NCBI RefSeq assembly: GCF_903815225.1
Contig: NZ_LR813084.1
Span: forward strand, 310,001-374,000
Reading direction: 5' to 3'
Origin: Delftia tsuruhatensis
GTDB taxonomy: Bacteria; Pseudomonadota; Gammaproteobacteria; Burkholderiales; Burkholderiaceae_C
Length of the DNA stretch: 64,000 bases
Made by a program: the position numbers and the translations under genes
Shown: positions 38,841 through 48,236 of the stretch, in pieces
How the letters are laid out: every line of letters starts with the position of its first letter
Position numbering within the stretch: position 1 is the stretch's first letter
Notes under the pieces: model-generated
The model's database searches: none
The model's input: only the letters and a program-made list of their open reading frames with translations
What the model was told of the DNA's origin: nothing

Positions 38841-40283
38841 ATGGCATCCCTTCCCGTGCTGCGCAACTTCATCGATGGCGCCTTCACCGACAGCGCCGAA
38901 CTGCACGACGTGGCCAACCCCGCCACGGGCGCGGTGCTGGCGCGTTCGCCCCTGTCCACCCCGGCCGACGTGGACCGCGCCCTCGCCGCCGCGCGCGGTG
39001 CCCACAGGGCCTGGGCACGCCGGCCTGCCATCGAGCGCGCGCAATACCTGCGCCGCATCGCCGCCCGCATCCGCGACAACGCCGCGCGCATCGCGCGCAC
39101 CATCACGCAGGAGCAGGGCAAGGTCCTGGGCCTGGCCGAGGTCGAGGTGCACTTCACCGCCGACTACCTGGACTACATGGCCGAATGGGCGCGCCGCATC
39201 GAGGGCGAGGTCATCGCCAGCGACCGGGTGGGCGAGCAGATCTTCCTGCTGCGCAAGCCGCTGGGCGTGGTGGCGGGCATCCTGCCCTGGAACTTCCCCT
39301 TCTTCCTCATCGCCCGCAAGATGGCGCCGGCCTTGCTGACGGGCAACACCATCGTCATCAAGCCCAGCGAGGAAACGCCCATCAACTGCCACGCCTTCAC
39401 CGAGCTGCTGGCCCAGTGCGAGCTGCCGCCCGGCGTGTTCAACGTGGTCTACGGCCAGGGCGGCACGGGCGCCGCGCTGGCCGGGCATGCGGGCGTGGAC
39501 ATGGTCAGCTTCACGGGCAGCGTGGCCACGGGCGAGCGCATCGCCGCCGCCGCCGCGCCGCACATCACCAAGCTCAACCTGGAGCTGGGCGGCAAGGCGC
39601 CGGCCATCGTGCTGGCCGATGCCGACCTGGACCTGGCCGTGCGCGCCATCCGTGACTCGCGCATCATCAACACCGGCCAGGTCTGCAACTGCGCCGAGCG
39701 TGTCTACGTGCAGCGCCAGGTGGCCGACGAGTTCACGGCCCGCATCGCCCGGGCCATGGCCGCCACGCGCTACGGCGACCCCATTGCCCGGCCCGATGTG
39801 GAAATGGGGCCGCTGATCAACCGCAAGGGCCTGGACAGCGTGCAGGCCAAGGTGCGCCAGGCCGTTGCCGATGGGGCGCAACTGGTCACGGGCGGGCAGG
39901 TGGCCGATGCCGCCGGCCTGGGCGCGGGCTTTCACTTCCAGCCCACGGTGCTGGCCGGCTGCACGGCCGGCATGGAGATCATGCGCAAGGAGATCTTCGG
40001 CCCGGTGCTGCCCATCCAGGTGGTGGAGGACCTGGACGAGGCCATCGCCCTGGCCAACGACTGCGAGTACGGCCTGACCTCGTCGCTGTACACGCGCGAC
40101 CTGTCCAAGGCCATGCAGGCCATGCGCGAGCTGGATTTCGGCGAGACCTACATCAACCGCGAGAACTTCGAGGCCATGCAGGGCTTCCATGCCGGCGTGC
40201 GCAAGTCGGGCGTGGGTGGTGCCGACGGCAAGCACGGGCTGTACGAGTACACGCACACGCAGGTGGTGTACCTGCAGGGTTGA
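38841..40283 (+). CDS. aldA: Lactaldehyde dehydrogenase (aldehyde dehydrogenase family)
   Basis: 480 residues, close to E. coli AldA (479). It oxidises L-lactaldehyde to lactate with NAD. PWNFPFF (149-155), IVIKPSEETP (171-180), FTGSVATG (224-231), general base Glu248 in LELGGKAP, and catalytic Cys282 in GQVCNCAERV. AAGGAGGACCTC gives a very strong ribosome site. It ends the L-rhamnonate operon, completing conversion to pyruvate and lactate. Confidence 0.93.
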   Translation: MASLPVLRNFIDGAFTDSAELHDVANPATGAVLARSPLSTPADVDRALAAARGAHRAWARRPAIERAQYLRRIAARIRDNAARIARTITQEQGKVLGLAEVEVHFTADYLDYMAEWARRIEGEVIASDRVGEQIFLLRKPLGVVAGILPWNFPFFLIARKMAPALLTGNTIVIKPSEETPINCHAFTELLAQCELPPGVFNVVYGQGGTGAALAGHAGVDMVSFTGSVATGERIAAAAAPHITKLNLELGGKAPAIVLADADLDLAVRAIRDSRIINTGQVCNCAERVYVQRQVADEFTARIARAMAATRYGDPIARPDVEMGPLINRKGLDSVQAKVRQAVADGAQLVTGGQVADAAGLGAGFHFQPTVLAGCTAGMEIMRKEIFGPVLPIQVVEDLDEAIALANDCEYGLTSSLYTRDLSKAMQAMRELDFGETYINRENFEAMQGFHAGVRKSGVGGADGKHGLYEYTHTQVVYLQG

Positions 40284-40290
40284 CAGCCAC

Positions 40291-40806
40291 TCAGGGCGCG
40301 GCCGGCTTCCTGCGGTTGCGCGGCGCCTTGGGTGGCGGGCTGCTGGCGTCCATGGCGCGCGCCCGCTCGCGGATGCGCTCGAAGGCGCGCGCCATGGCCT
40401 GCAGTTCGGCCTCGGGCACGGCGTCCATGAGTTCGCGGTTGATGGCCTGCACCTGGGGGAACAGTTCGGCATGCAGGGCGCGGCCCGTGTCGCTCAGGCG
40501 CAGCAGCGCCCGGCGCGCGTCGCCCGCCTGGCTTTCGCGCCGCACCAGTCCCTTGGCCAGCAGGGCCGTGACCGCACGCGAGGTGCGCGTGCGGTCCAAT
40601 TGGGCCTGTTCGGCCAGCTGCGAGGGCTGCAGCGTGCCGGCCTCGGCCAGCAGGCCCAGCATGCGCCACTCGCGCCGTGTGATGCCGTAGCGCCCCTCGC
40701 ACAGGCGCACCACGCGCGAGCCCGCGGCGGCCTGCAGCCGGGCCAGGTGGTAGAGGAACAGGTCGTCGAGCACGGCGGGGTCGCGCCAGCGGTGGGTGTC
40801 GTTCAT
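40291..40806 (-). CDS. MarR family transcriptional regulator
   Basis: 171-residue winged-helix protein. ITRREWRMLGLLAEAG, recognition helix QLDRTRTSRAVTALLAKGLV (about 71-90), wing SQAGDARRALLRLSDTG. The C-terminal tail is basic and Pro-rich. It is divergent from the Bug-sulfatase genes (106 bases between starts) and may regulate them. The frame upstream of 40806 is not real. Confidence 0.88.
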   Translation of the reverse strand: MNDTHRWRDPAVLDDLFLYHLARLQAAAGSRVVRLCEGRYGITRREWRMLGLLAEAGTLQPSQLAEQAQLDRTRTSRAVTALLAKGLVRRESQAGDARRALLRLSDTGRALHAELFPQVQAINRELMDAVPEAELQAMARAFERIRERARAMDASSPPPKAPRNRRKPAAP

Positions 40807-40912
40807 GCGCAAGGCAGGGCGGAGAGTGCGGGTTTGTGCCGGGGATGATGGATTAGATGCATTGTCCGCCGCCTGCGTACAGTCGCCACAGGACCCAGAC
40901 AAGGAGACAAGC

Positions 40913-41890
40913 ATGCCCAGCCCCCTCGCACGCCTGGCGCGCACTGCCGTGGCACTGGCCGCCGCCGGCCTGTGCGCCGCGCCCGCCCTGGCCCAGGAAT
41001 GGCCCAAGGCCAGGCCCATACGCATCGTCGTGCCCAATCCGCCGGCCGGCCCGTCCGACATCTCGCTGCGCCCCGTGGCCGCGGCCATGCAGGCGGCGCT
41101 GGGCCAGGCCGTGGTGGTGGACAACAAGCCCGGCGCCAACGGCAACATCGGCGCGGCCGAGGTCGCGCGCTCGGCCCCGGACGGCTACACCTGGCTGTGG
41201 GCCATGGACCCCGTGCTCACCGTCAACCCCCATGTCTACAGGAACCTGGGCTACAAGGCCGATGCGCTGGAGACCCTGGTCGTGGCCGCGCGCTTTTCCC
41301 AGACCCTGGTCTGCGGGCCGGGCACAGGCTTCAAGTCCGTCAAGGACATGGTGGCCGCCAGCAAGGCGCGCGAGCTGACCTATGCCTCGGGTGGCGCGGG
41401 ATCGCCGGGCCATCTGGTCATGGAGTCGCTGCTGGCCACCTCGGGCGCGAAGATGGTCCATGTGCCCTACAAAGGCCCGGCGCCGGCCATGCAAGACCTG
41501 CTGGGTGGGCAGGTGGACTGCGGCTTCCTGGCCGGCCCCACGGTCCTGCCCCAGGTGCAGAGCGGCAAGCTGGTCGCCCTGGCCACCTCGGGCAAGACGC
41601 GCTCGGCGCTGGCGCCCGAGCTGCCCACCATCGCCGAATCAGGCTTTCCCGAGTTCGATGGCACCTTCTGGATCCTGCTGGCCGCGCCCAGGGGCGTGCC
41701 GGCCGCCGTGCAAAAGCGCTTCGTCGATGCCATGAACGAGGCCATCCGCGCGCCCGAGCAAAGGGAACGCGCCAAGGCCCTGGACATCGAGATGGTGGGC
41801 TCCACCGTGGCCGAGGCCCAGGCGCGCGCCAAGGGCCAGTCCGCGCAGTGGGCCGCCCTGGTCAGGCGCATCCACCTGACCAACGACTGA
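40913..41890 (+). CDS. Bug/TctC family substrate-binding protein
   Basis: 325-residue periplasmic binding protein. Signal peptide AVALAAAGLCAAPALAQ; PIRIVVPNPPAGPSDIS, VVDNKPGANGNIGAAEVA, MVHVPYKGPAPAMQDLLGG. AAGGAGACAAGC precedes the ATG. Two cysteines in the mature part could pair. It is followed by the sulfatase after 70 bases, so the ligand may be a sulfated compound or the sulfatase product (inference). Confidence 0.91.
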   Translation: MPSPLARLARTAVALAAAGLCAAPALAQEWPKARPIRIVVPNPPAGPSDISLRPVAAAMQAALGQAVVVDNKPGANGNIGAAEVARSAPDGYTWLWAMDPVLTVNPHVYRNLGYKADALETLVVAARFSQTLVCGPGTGFKSVKDMVAASKARELTYASGGAGSPGHLVMESLLATSGAKMVHVPYKGPAPAMQDLLGGQVDCGFLAGPTVLPQVQSGKLVALATSGKTRSALAPELPTIAESGFPEFDGTFWILLAAPRGVPAAVQKRFVDAMNEAIRAPEQRERAKALDIEMVGSTVAEAQARAKGQSAQWAALVRRIHLTND

Positions 41891-41960
41891 ACCGGCCCCG
41901 AAAGACACCGCCTTTTTGGCGATACTTCCCTGTCCAACGCATCCACTGTTCCCGGCTTCC

Positions 41961-43289
41961 ATGGCAACCCAGCGCCCCAATCTGATCTTCATCCTCGCCG
42001 ATGACCTCGGCTACGCCGACCTCGGCTGCACGGGCGCGCGCGATGCGCACAGCCGCGCCACCGACGTCTCGCCCCGCCTGGACGCCATGGCCGCGCAGGG
42101 CATGCGCTTCACGCGCGGCTATTCCAACTCGGCCGTTTGCTCGCCCACGCGCTTCGCGCTGGCCACGGGCCGCTGGCAGTACCGCCTGCGCGGCGCGGCC
42201 GAGGAGCCCATCGCCAGCGTCCATGGCGACAAGGTGCTGGGCCTGCCGCCGGATCACCCCACCGTGGCCTCCCTGCTGCGCGACGCGGGCTATGCAACGG
42301 CCCTGGTCGGCAAGTGGCACCTGGGCTACCCGCCGCACTTCGGCCCGCGCCTGTCGGGCTACGAGGAGTTCTACGGCTTTCACGCGGGTGGCGCCGACTA
42401 CTTCGCGCACTGCGATCCGCGCGGCCGCCCCGACTTCTGGATCAACGAGCAGCCGCACGAGGAGGAGGGCTACCTTACCGACCTGCTCAGCCGCCGCGCC
42501 GTGGACTTCGTGGAGCGCCAGACGGCCGACAAACCGTTCTACCTGTCGCTGCACTACAGCGCCCCGCACTGGCCCTGGCTCACGCGCGAGGACCTGGAGG
42601 AGTCGCGGCGCATCGGCGGCTTCGGCAAGCACACCGATGGCGGCTCCATCGAGACCTACCAGCGCATGATCCACCACATGGACGAGGGCATCGGCTGGGT
42701 GCTGGATGCGCTCGAGAAAAAGGGCATGGCCGGCAACACGCTCATCGTCTTCACCAGCGACAACGGTGGCGAGCGCTTCTCCAACAACTGGCCCTTCGTC
42801 GGCCAGAAGATGGACCTGCTGGAAGGCGGCATCCGCGTGCCGCTGCTGGCACGCTGGCCCGATCGCATGCCGGCGGGCGCTGTCAGCGACACGCCCAACC
42901 TGACCATGGACTGGTCGGCCACCTTCCTGGCCGCCGCCGGCGTGGACGGCCATGCCGACTATCCGCTGGACGGCGTCAGCCTGCTGCCGCTGCTGGACGA
43001 TGCCGCCTGGGATCCCGGGCGCGACCTGTGCTGGCGCATGAAGCACCGGGGCCAGCGCGCCCTGGTGCGCGGCGACTGGAAGTACTTGCAGATCGAGGGC
43101 GTGGAATACCTGTTCGATGTGGCGCGGGACCCGCGCGAGCGCGCCAACCTGCGCGACCGCGAGCCCGCGCGCCTGGCCGAGCTGCGCCAGGCCTGGCAGG
43201 CCTGGGATGCGTCGCTGCCGCCCATTCCCGAAGAAGCCAAGGTTTCCCTGGTCTTCACGCGCCAGGACCTGCCTTCGGCCACGTTCTGA
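41961..43289 (+). CDS. Arylsulfatase-like sulfatase, cysteine type
   Basis: 442-residue alkaline-phosphatase-superfamily enzyme. N-terminal metal site ILADDLGYADLG (11-22); formylglycine site CSPTRFALATG with Cys60; GKWHLGYPP; and SDNGG (metal ligands, about 269-273). No signal peptide is visible, so it is probably cytosolic, and it needs formylglycine formation at Cys60. A TTG at 41916 was rejected. It follows the Bug gene; import then desulfation is plausible. Confidence 0.92.
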   Translation: MATQRPNLIFILADDLGYADLGCTGARDAHSRATDVSPRLDAMAAQGMRFTRGYSNSAVCSPTRFALATGRWQYRLRGAAEEPIASVHGDKVLGLPPDHPTVASLLRDAGYATALVGKWHLGYPPHFGPRLSGYEEFYGFHAGGADYFAHCDPRGRPDFWINEQPHEEEGYLTDLLSRRAVDFVERQTADKPFYLSLHYSAPHWPWLTREDLEESRRIGGFGKHTDGGSIETYQRMIHHMDEGIGWVLDALEKKGMAGNTLIVFTSDNGGERFSNNWPFVGQKMDLLEGGIRVPLLARWPDRMPAGAVSDTPNLTMDWSATFLAAAGVDGHADYPLDGVSLLPLLDDAAWDPGRDLCWRMKHRGQRALVRGDWKYLQIEGVEYLFDVARDPRERANLRDREPARLAELRQAWQAWDASLPPIPEEAKVSLVFTRQDLPSATF

Positions 43290-43307
43290 GCCGGCCCCTG
43301 CGATCCG

Positions 43308-43340
43308 GCCCGCCGCGGGATGCCGCTGCGGGCTTTTTTT
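43308..43340 (+). terminator. Rho-independent terminator after sulfatase
   Basis: GCCCGC (43308-43313) pairs with GCGGGC (43328-43333), followed by seven T. Confidence 0.8.
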
Positions 43341-43358
43341 ACGTCCACGGGTTTTGTT

Positions 43359-43375
43359 TGCACGCTTTTGGTGCA
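43359..43375. promoter_or_regulatory. NtrC binding site 1
   Basis: TGCACGCTTTTGGTGCA matches the NtrC consensus TGCAC(N6)GGTGCA-type dyad. It is upstream of a sigma-54 promoter. Confidence 0.8.
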
Positions 43376-43430
43376 TTCGTTGGAAGACTTTATGTGAGCA
43401 CACGCTATCACTACATCGGTGCATGGTTTT

Positions 43431-43447
43431 TGCACGAATATGGTGCA
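43431..43447. promoter_or_regulatory. NtrC binding site 2
   Basis: TGCACGAATATGGTGCA, the same dyad and length as site 1, 72 bases downstream of it and about 96 bases before the expected transcription start. Confidence 0.82.
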
Positions 43448-43507
43448 TCCAAGGATGTTGCGGCGCCGCATTGGTGAGCTACAGGGCGTCGGTCGGTGCG
43501 CAGGCAA

Positions 43508-43524
43508 CTGGCACGGTACATGCT
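43508..43524 (+). promoter_or_regulatory. Sigma-54 promoter
   Basis: CTGGCACGGTACATGCT: GG at 43510 and GC at 43522 with exactly 10 bases between, one mismatch from the TTGCA/T -12 consensus. It drives the TorF-like gene, glnK and amtB. Confidence 0.85.
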
Positions 43525-43564
43525 TAACCCGGTTGTCACGAAATTTTTCAAACCGGAGGATCCC

Positions 43565-44657
<1,093 letters not shown>

Positions 44658-44688
44658 GTTTCAACCCCTCGTATCCCGAAAGACCGAC

Positions 44689-46065
44689 ATGACCAAACGA
44701 CTTCTTTCCATGGGCCTGGGGCTGGGCCTGCTGGCCGCAGGCGCCGCAGCCCTGGCACAGGAGCCCGCCGCTGCAGCCGCCGTGGCCGATGCCGCCGCCG
44801 CTGCCGCCCCCGCAGCTGCGCCGGCCGCTGCCGAGGCTGCAGCCCCCGCGCTCAGCGCCGGTGACACGGCCTGGATGCTGACCTCCACCATGCTGGTGAT
44901 CCTGATGGTGATCCCGGGCCTGGCCCTGTTCTACGGCGGCCTGGTGCGCACCAAGAACATGCTGTCCGTGCTGTGCCAGGTCTTCGTGATCTTCTCGCTG
45001 ATCACGCTGCTGTGGGCCGTCTACGGCTACTCGCTGGCGTTTGCGGGCGAAGGCAACTTCTTCGGCGGCTTCGGCAAGCTCTTCCTCAAGGGCATCGCGC
45101 CCGACACGCTGGCCGGCGCGCTGCCGACCATTCCCGAGTACGTGTTCGTGGCCTTCCAGTCCACCTTCGCGGCCATCACCGTGGCACTGATCGTGGGCGC
45201 CTTCGCCGAGCGCATCAAGTTCTCGGCCGTGATCCTGTTCTCGGTGCTGTGGTTCACCTTCAGCTACATCCCCATGGCCCACATGGTCTGGGGCGGCGGC
45301 CTGCTGGGCAAGGATGGCGCGCTGGACTTCGCGGGCGGCACCGTGGTGCACATCAACGCCGGTATCGCCGGCCTGGTGGGCTCCTACATGCTGGGCAAGC
45401 GCATCGGCTTCGGCAAGGAGGCCCTGCCTCCGCACAGTCTGACCCTGACCATGGTCGGTGCCTCGCTGCTGTGGGTGGGCTGGTTCGGCTTCAACGCCGG
45501 CTCGGCCGGCGCGGCCAACGGCATCGCGGGCCTGGCCTTCATCAACACCATCGTCGCCACGGGCGCCGCCACCATCTCCTGGCTGGCCGCCGAAGCCCTG
45601 CACAAGGGCAAGGCATCGATGCTGGGCGCTGCCTCCGGCGCCGTGGGCGGCCTGGTGGTGATCACCCCGGCGGCCGGCTTCGTCGGCCCCATGGGCGCCA
45701 TCGTCATGGGCCTGATCGCCGGTCCCGTCTGCCTGTGGGGCGTGTCGGGCCTGAAGAAGCTGCTCAAGGTCGATGACGTCTGCGACGTGTTCGGCGTGCA
45801 CGGCGTGGGCGGCATCCTGGGCGCCATCCTGACCGGCGTGTTCTGCGCATCGAGCCTGGGCGGCATCGAGCCCGCGGACTTCAACATGGGCCACCAGGTG
45901 TGGGTGCAGGTCAAGAGCGTGCTGCTGACCATCGTCTGGTCCGGCGTCGTGGCCGCCATTGCCTACAAGATCTGCGACCTGGTCGTCGGCCTGCGCGTCA
46001 GCGAGGAATCCGAGCGCCAGGGCCTGGACATCACCACGCACGGCGAGGTGGCGTACTACCGCTGA
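44689..46065 (+). CDS. amtB: Ammonium transporter AmtB
   Basis: 458-residue channel with a cleavable-looking signal peptide (ending ALAQ), a long Ala/Pro-rich periplasmic linker (about 25-55), and 11 helices. Pore twin histidines lie in GGTVVHINAGIAG and FGVHGVGGIL. FYGGLVRTKN is typical. It is trimeric in the inner membrane and partners with GlnK. A terminator follows. Confidence 0.95.
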   Translation: MTKRLLSMGLGLGLLAAGAAALAQEPAAAAAVADAAAAAAPAAAPAAAEAAAPALSAGDTAWMLTSTMLVILMVIPGLALFYGGLVRTKNMLSVLCQVFVIFSLITLLWAVYGYSLAFAGEGNFFGGFGKLFLKGIAPDTLAGALPTIPEYVFVAFQSTFAAITVALIVGAFAERIKFSAVILFSVLWFTFSYIPMAHMVWGGGLLGKDGALDFAGGTVVHINAGIAGLVGSYMLGKRIGFGKEALPPHSLTLTMVGASLLWVGWFGFNAGSAGAANGIAGLAFINTIVATGAATISWLAAEALHKGKASMLGAASGAVGGLVVITPAAGFVGPMGAIVMGLIAGPVCLWGVSGLKKLLKVDDVCDVFGVHGVGGILGAILTGVFCASSLGGIEPADFNMGHQVWVQVKSVLLTIVWSGVVAAIAYKICDLVVGLRVSEESERQGLDITTHGEVAYYR

Positions 46066-46094
46066 GCCAGGTTTCAGGGATTTCATTGCGGATT

Positions 46095-46124
46095 GGCCCC
46101 GGTGCTTGCGCCGGGGCCTTTTTT
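46095..46124 (+). terminator. Rho-independent terminator after amtB
   Basis: GGCCCCGG-N8-CCGGGGCC followed by six T. Confidence 0.9.
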
Positions 46125-46265
46125 CATCGGCAATGGCGGTCGCCGCTGTTTTTGCTTTTTCGGCGCGGGTGTTTTGCCTTGGTCGGAGAACTTCAAGCGC
46201 GCCGTTCAAAAAAATCACGGCTGCGCACCGGGGCGCGAAAGTGCCGAACCGCTACGATGCGGACC

Positions 46266-47399
46266 ATGGATTCAGCCCAAAGCCAACTCATCCAGATCGC
46301 CGAACGCGTGCGCGCCGCGGCGGCCGACGCCACGCCGCTGCGCATTCGCGGCGGCGGCACCAAGGACTTCCACGGCCTGGCCCTGCAGGGCGAACTGCTG
46401 GACACGCGGGCGCTGGCCGGCGTGGTCAGCTACGAGCCCAGCGAACTGGTCGTCACGGTGCGCGCCGGCACGCCGCTGGCCGAACTGGAGGCCCTGCTGG
46501 CCGCGCAGGGCCAGTGCCTGGCCTTCGAGCCACCGCACTTCGAACACGCCGGGTCCGGCCGCGCCACCGTGGGCGGGATGGTCGCCGCGGGCCTGTCGGG
46601 TCCGTCCCGCGCCAGCGTGGGGGCCGTGCGCGATTTCGTGCTGGGGCTGGAGATGGTCAACGGCCGGGGCGAGCTGCTGCGCTATGGCGGCCAGGTCATG
46701 AAGAACGTGGCCGGCTATGACGTCTCGCGCCTGATGGCCGGCTCCTGGGGGACGCTGGGCCTGATCACCGAGGTCAGCCTCAAGGTCCTGCCCGTGGCCC
46801 CGGCCGAAGCCACGCTGCGTTTCGAGTGCACGCAGCAGCAGGCGCTGGACTGGCTCAATGCCTGGGGCGGCCAGCCGCTGCCGCTGAATGCCAGCTGCTG
46901 GCTGCGGGAGGACGGGACGACACCGGGCTCGCTGTACCTGCGCTTGCGTGGCGCCCGCGCCGCCGTGCAGGCTGCCTGCGCCCGTCTGGGTGGGGAACGT
47001 GTCGAGAACGCGGCGGCCGACTGGCAAGCCTGCCGTGAGCAGCAACTGCCCTGGTTTGCCGCGCGTGCGCCGGGTCATGTGCTGTGGCGCCTGTCCCTGC
47101 CGCAGACGGCGCCCGTGCAGGCGCTGCCTGCGGGCTGCACTGGGCCCCTGATCGAATGGCATGGCGCACTGCGCTGGGTGCAGTCGCCGCGCGCTCTGGG
47201 ACATGAACTGCGTGCGCTGGCCAGGGCAGCCGGGGGGGCGGCCACGCTGTTCCGCTCCGAGGCTGCAGGCCAGCCCGGCGCCGAGCCCGATTTCGAGGCC
47301 CAGGCGGCCGACGCCACGGCCCTGTTGCATGCGCGCCTGAAGCAGGCCTTCGATCCTGCCGGCATCTTCAACCGCGGCCGCATGGCCGCCGCCTGGTAA
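46266..47399 (+). CDS. glcE: Glycolate oxidase FAD-binding subunit GlcE
   Basis: 377-residue FAD-binding (PCMH-type) subunit of glycolate oxidase. IRGGGTKDFHG (28-38), VRAGTPLAELEALLA, GRATVGGMVAAGLSGP (about 98-113), VMKNVAGYDVSRLMAGSWGTLG. It ends FDPAGIFNRGRM as GlcE does. With GlcD and GlcF it oxidises glycolate to glyoxylate. GlcD is absent just upstream, where amtB and its terminator lie. Confidence 0.93.
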   Translation: MDSAQSQLIQIAERVRAAAADATPLRIRGGGTKDFHGLALQGELLDTRALAGVVSYEPSELVVTVRAGTPLAELEALLAAQGQCLAFEPPHFEHAGSGRATVGGMVAAGLSGPSRASVGAVRDFVLGLEMVNGRGELLRYGGQVMKNVAGYDVSRLMAGSWGTLGLITEVSLKVLPVAPAEATLRFECTQQQALDWLNAWGGQPLPLNASCWLREDGTTPGSLYLRLRGARAAVQAACARLGGERVENAAADWQACREQQLPWFAARAPGHVLWRLSLPQTAPVQALPAGCTGPLIEWHGALRWVQSPRALGHELRALARAAGGAATLFRSEAAGQPGAEPDFEAQAADATALLHARLKQAFDPAGIFNRGRMAAAW

Positions 47400-47426
47400 G
47401 CCGGGCGCCACCACCCGGCACCGCCC

Positions 47427-48203
47427 ATGCGCCATCACCTGCACCTGCTCACGGACCGGCACCGTACGGTGGCCAGCAACCGCGCGCTGGGCCTGCTGCT
47501 GGCCTTCAATGCGGGCGCCGTGAACGCGGGCGGCTTCCTGCTGGTGCACTCCTATACATCGCACATGACGGGCTTCGTCTCGCTGCTGGCCGACAACCTG
47601 GTGCTGGGCAATACGGCCCTGGTGCTCAGCGCCTGCGGCGCGCTGCTGGCCTTTCTGTGCGGGGCGGCCGTGACGGCCCTGCTCGTCAACTGGGCGCGCC
47701 ATCACCGGCTGCGCAGCAGCTATGCGCTGCCGTTGCTGCTCGAAGCCGGCCTGATGCTGCTGTTCGGCCTGCTGGGTGCGGCCATGCTGGCCTGGCCCAC
47801 GCCTTTCGCCGTGCCGCTGGCCGTGCTGCTGCTGTCCTTCATCATGGGCCTGCAGAACGCCACGGTGACCAAGATGTCATCCTCCCAGATCCGCACCACC
47901 CACATGACGGGCGTGATCACCGACCTGGGCATGGAGCTGGGCCGCGCGCTGTACTGGAACCGCCACGGCAGCCCGCCCGAACACCGCATCCACGCCAACC
48001 ATGCGCGGCTGCGGCTGTTCGCGGGCCTGCTGGCCATGTTCCTGCTGGGCGGCATCGCGGGCGCCCTGGGGTTCCGGCACCTGGGCTTCGTGTTCGTCGT
48101 GCCACTGGCCGTGGTGCTGTGCCTGCTGTCGCTGCCGCCGCTGTGGGCCGATCGCGCGCGGCTGCCCCTGCTGCTGGGCCGGCGAACCGCGCCGCGTGCC
48201 TGA
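47427..48203 (+). CDS. DUF1275/YoaK family membrane protein
   Basis: 258 residues with about six helices. FNAGAVNAGGFLLVHSYTSHMTGFV (split motif: NAGAVNAGGF at 28-37, TSHMTGF at 43-49) and MGLQNATVTKMSSSQIRTTH are the hallmark repeats of DUF1275. The family role is unknown. It sits between glcE (27 bases) and glcF (33 bases), an unusual insertion in a glc locus. Confidence 0.88.
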   Translation: MRHHLHLLTDRHRTVASNRALGLLLAFNAGAVNAGGFLLVHSYTSHMTGFVSLLADNLVLGNTALVLSACGALLAFLCGAAVTALLVNWARHHRLRSSYALPLLLEAGLMLLFGLLGAAMLAWPTPFAVPLAVLLLSFIMGLQNATVTKMSSSQIRTTHMTGVITDLGMELGRALYWNRHGSPPEHRIHANHARLRLFAGLLAMFLLGGIAGALGFRHLGFVFVVPLAVVLCLLSLPPLWADRARLPLLLGRRTAPRA

Positions 48204-48236
48204 CCGCTTCCCGATATCCATAAAAAGAGCCCCACC

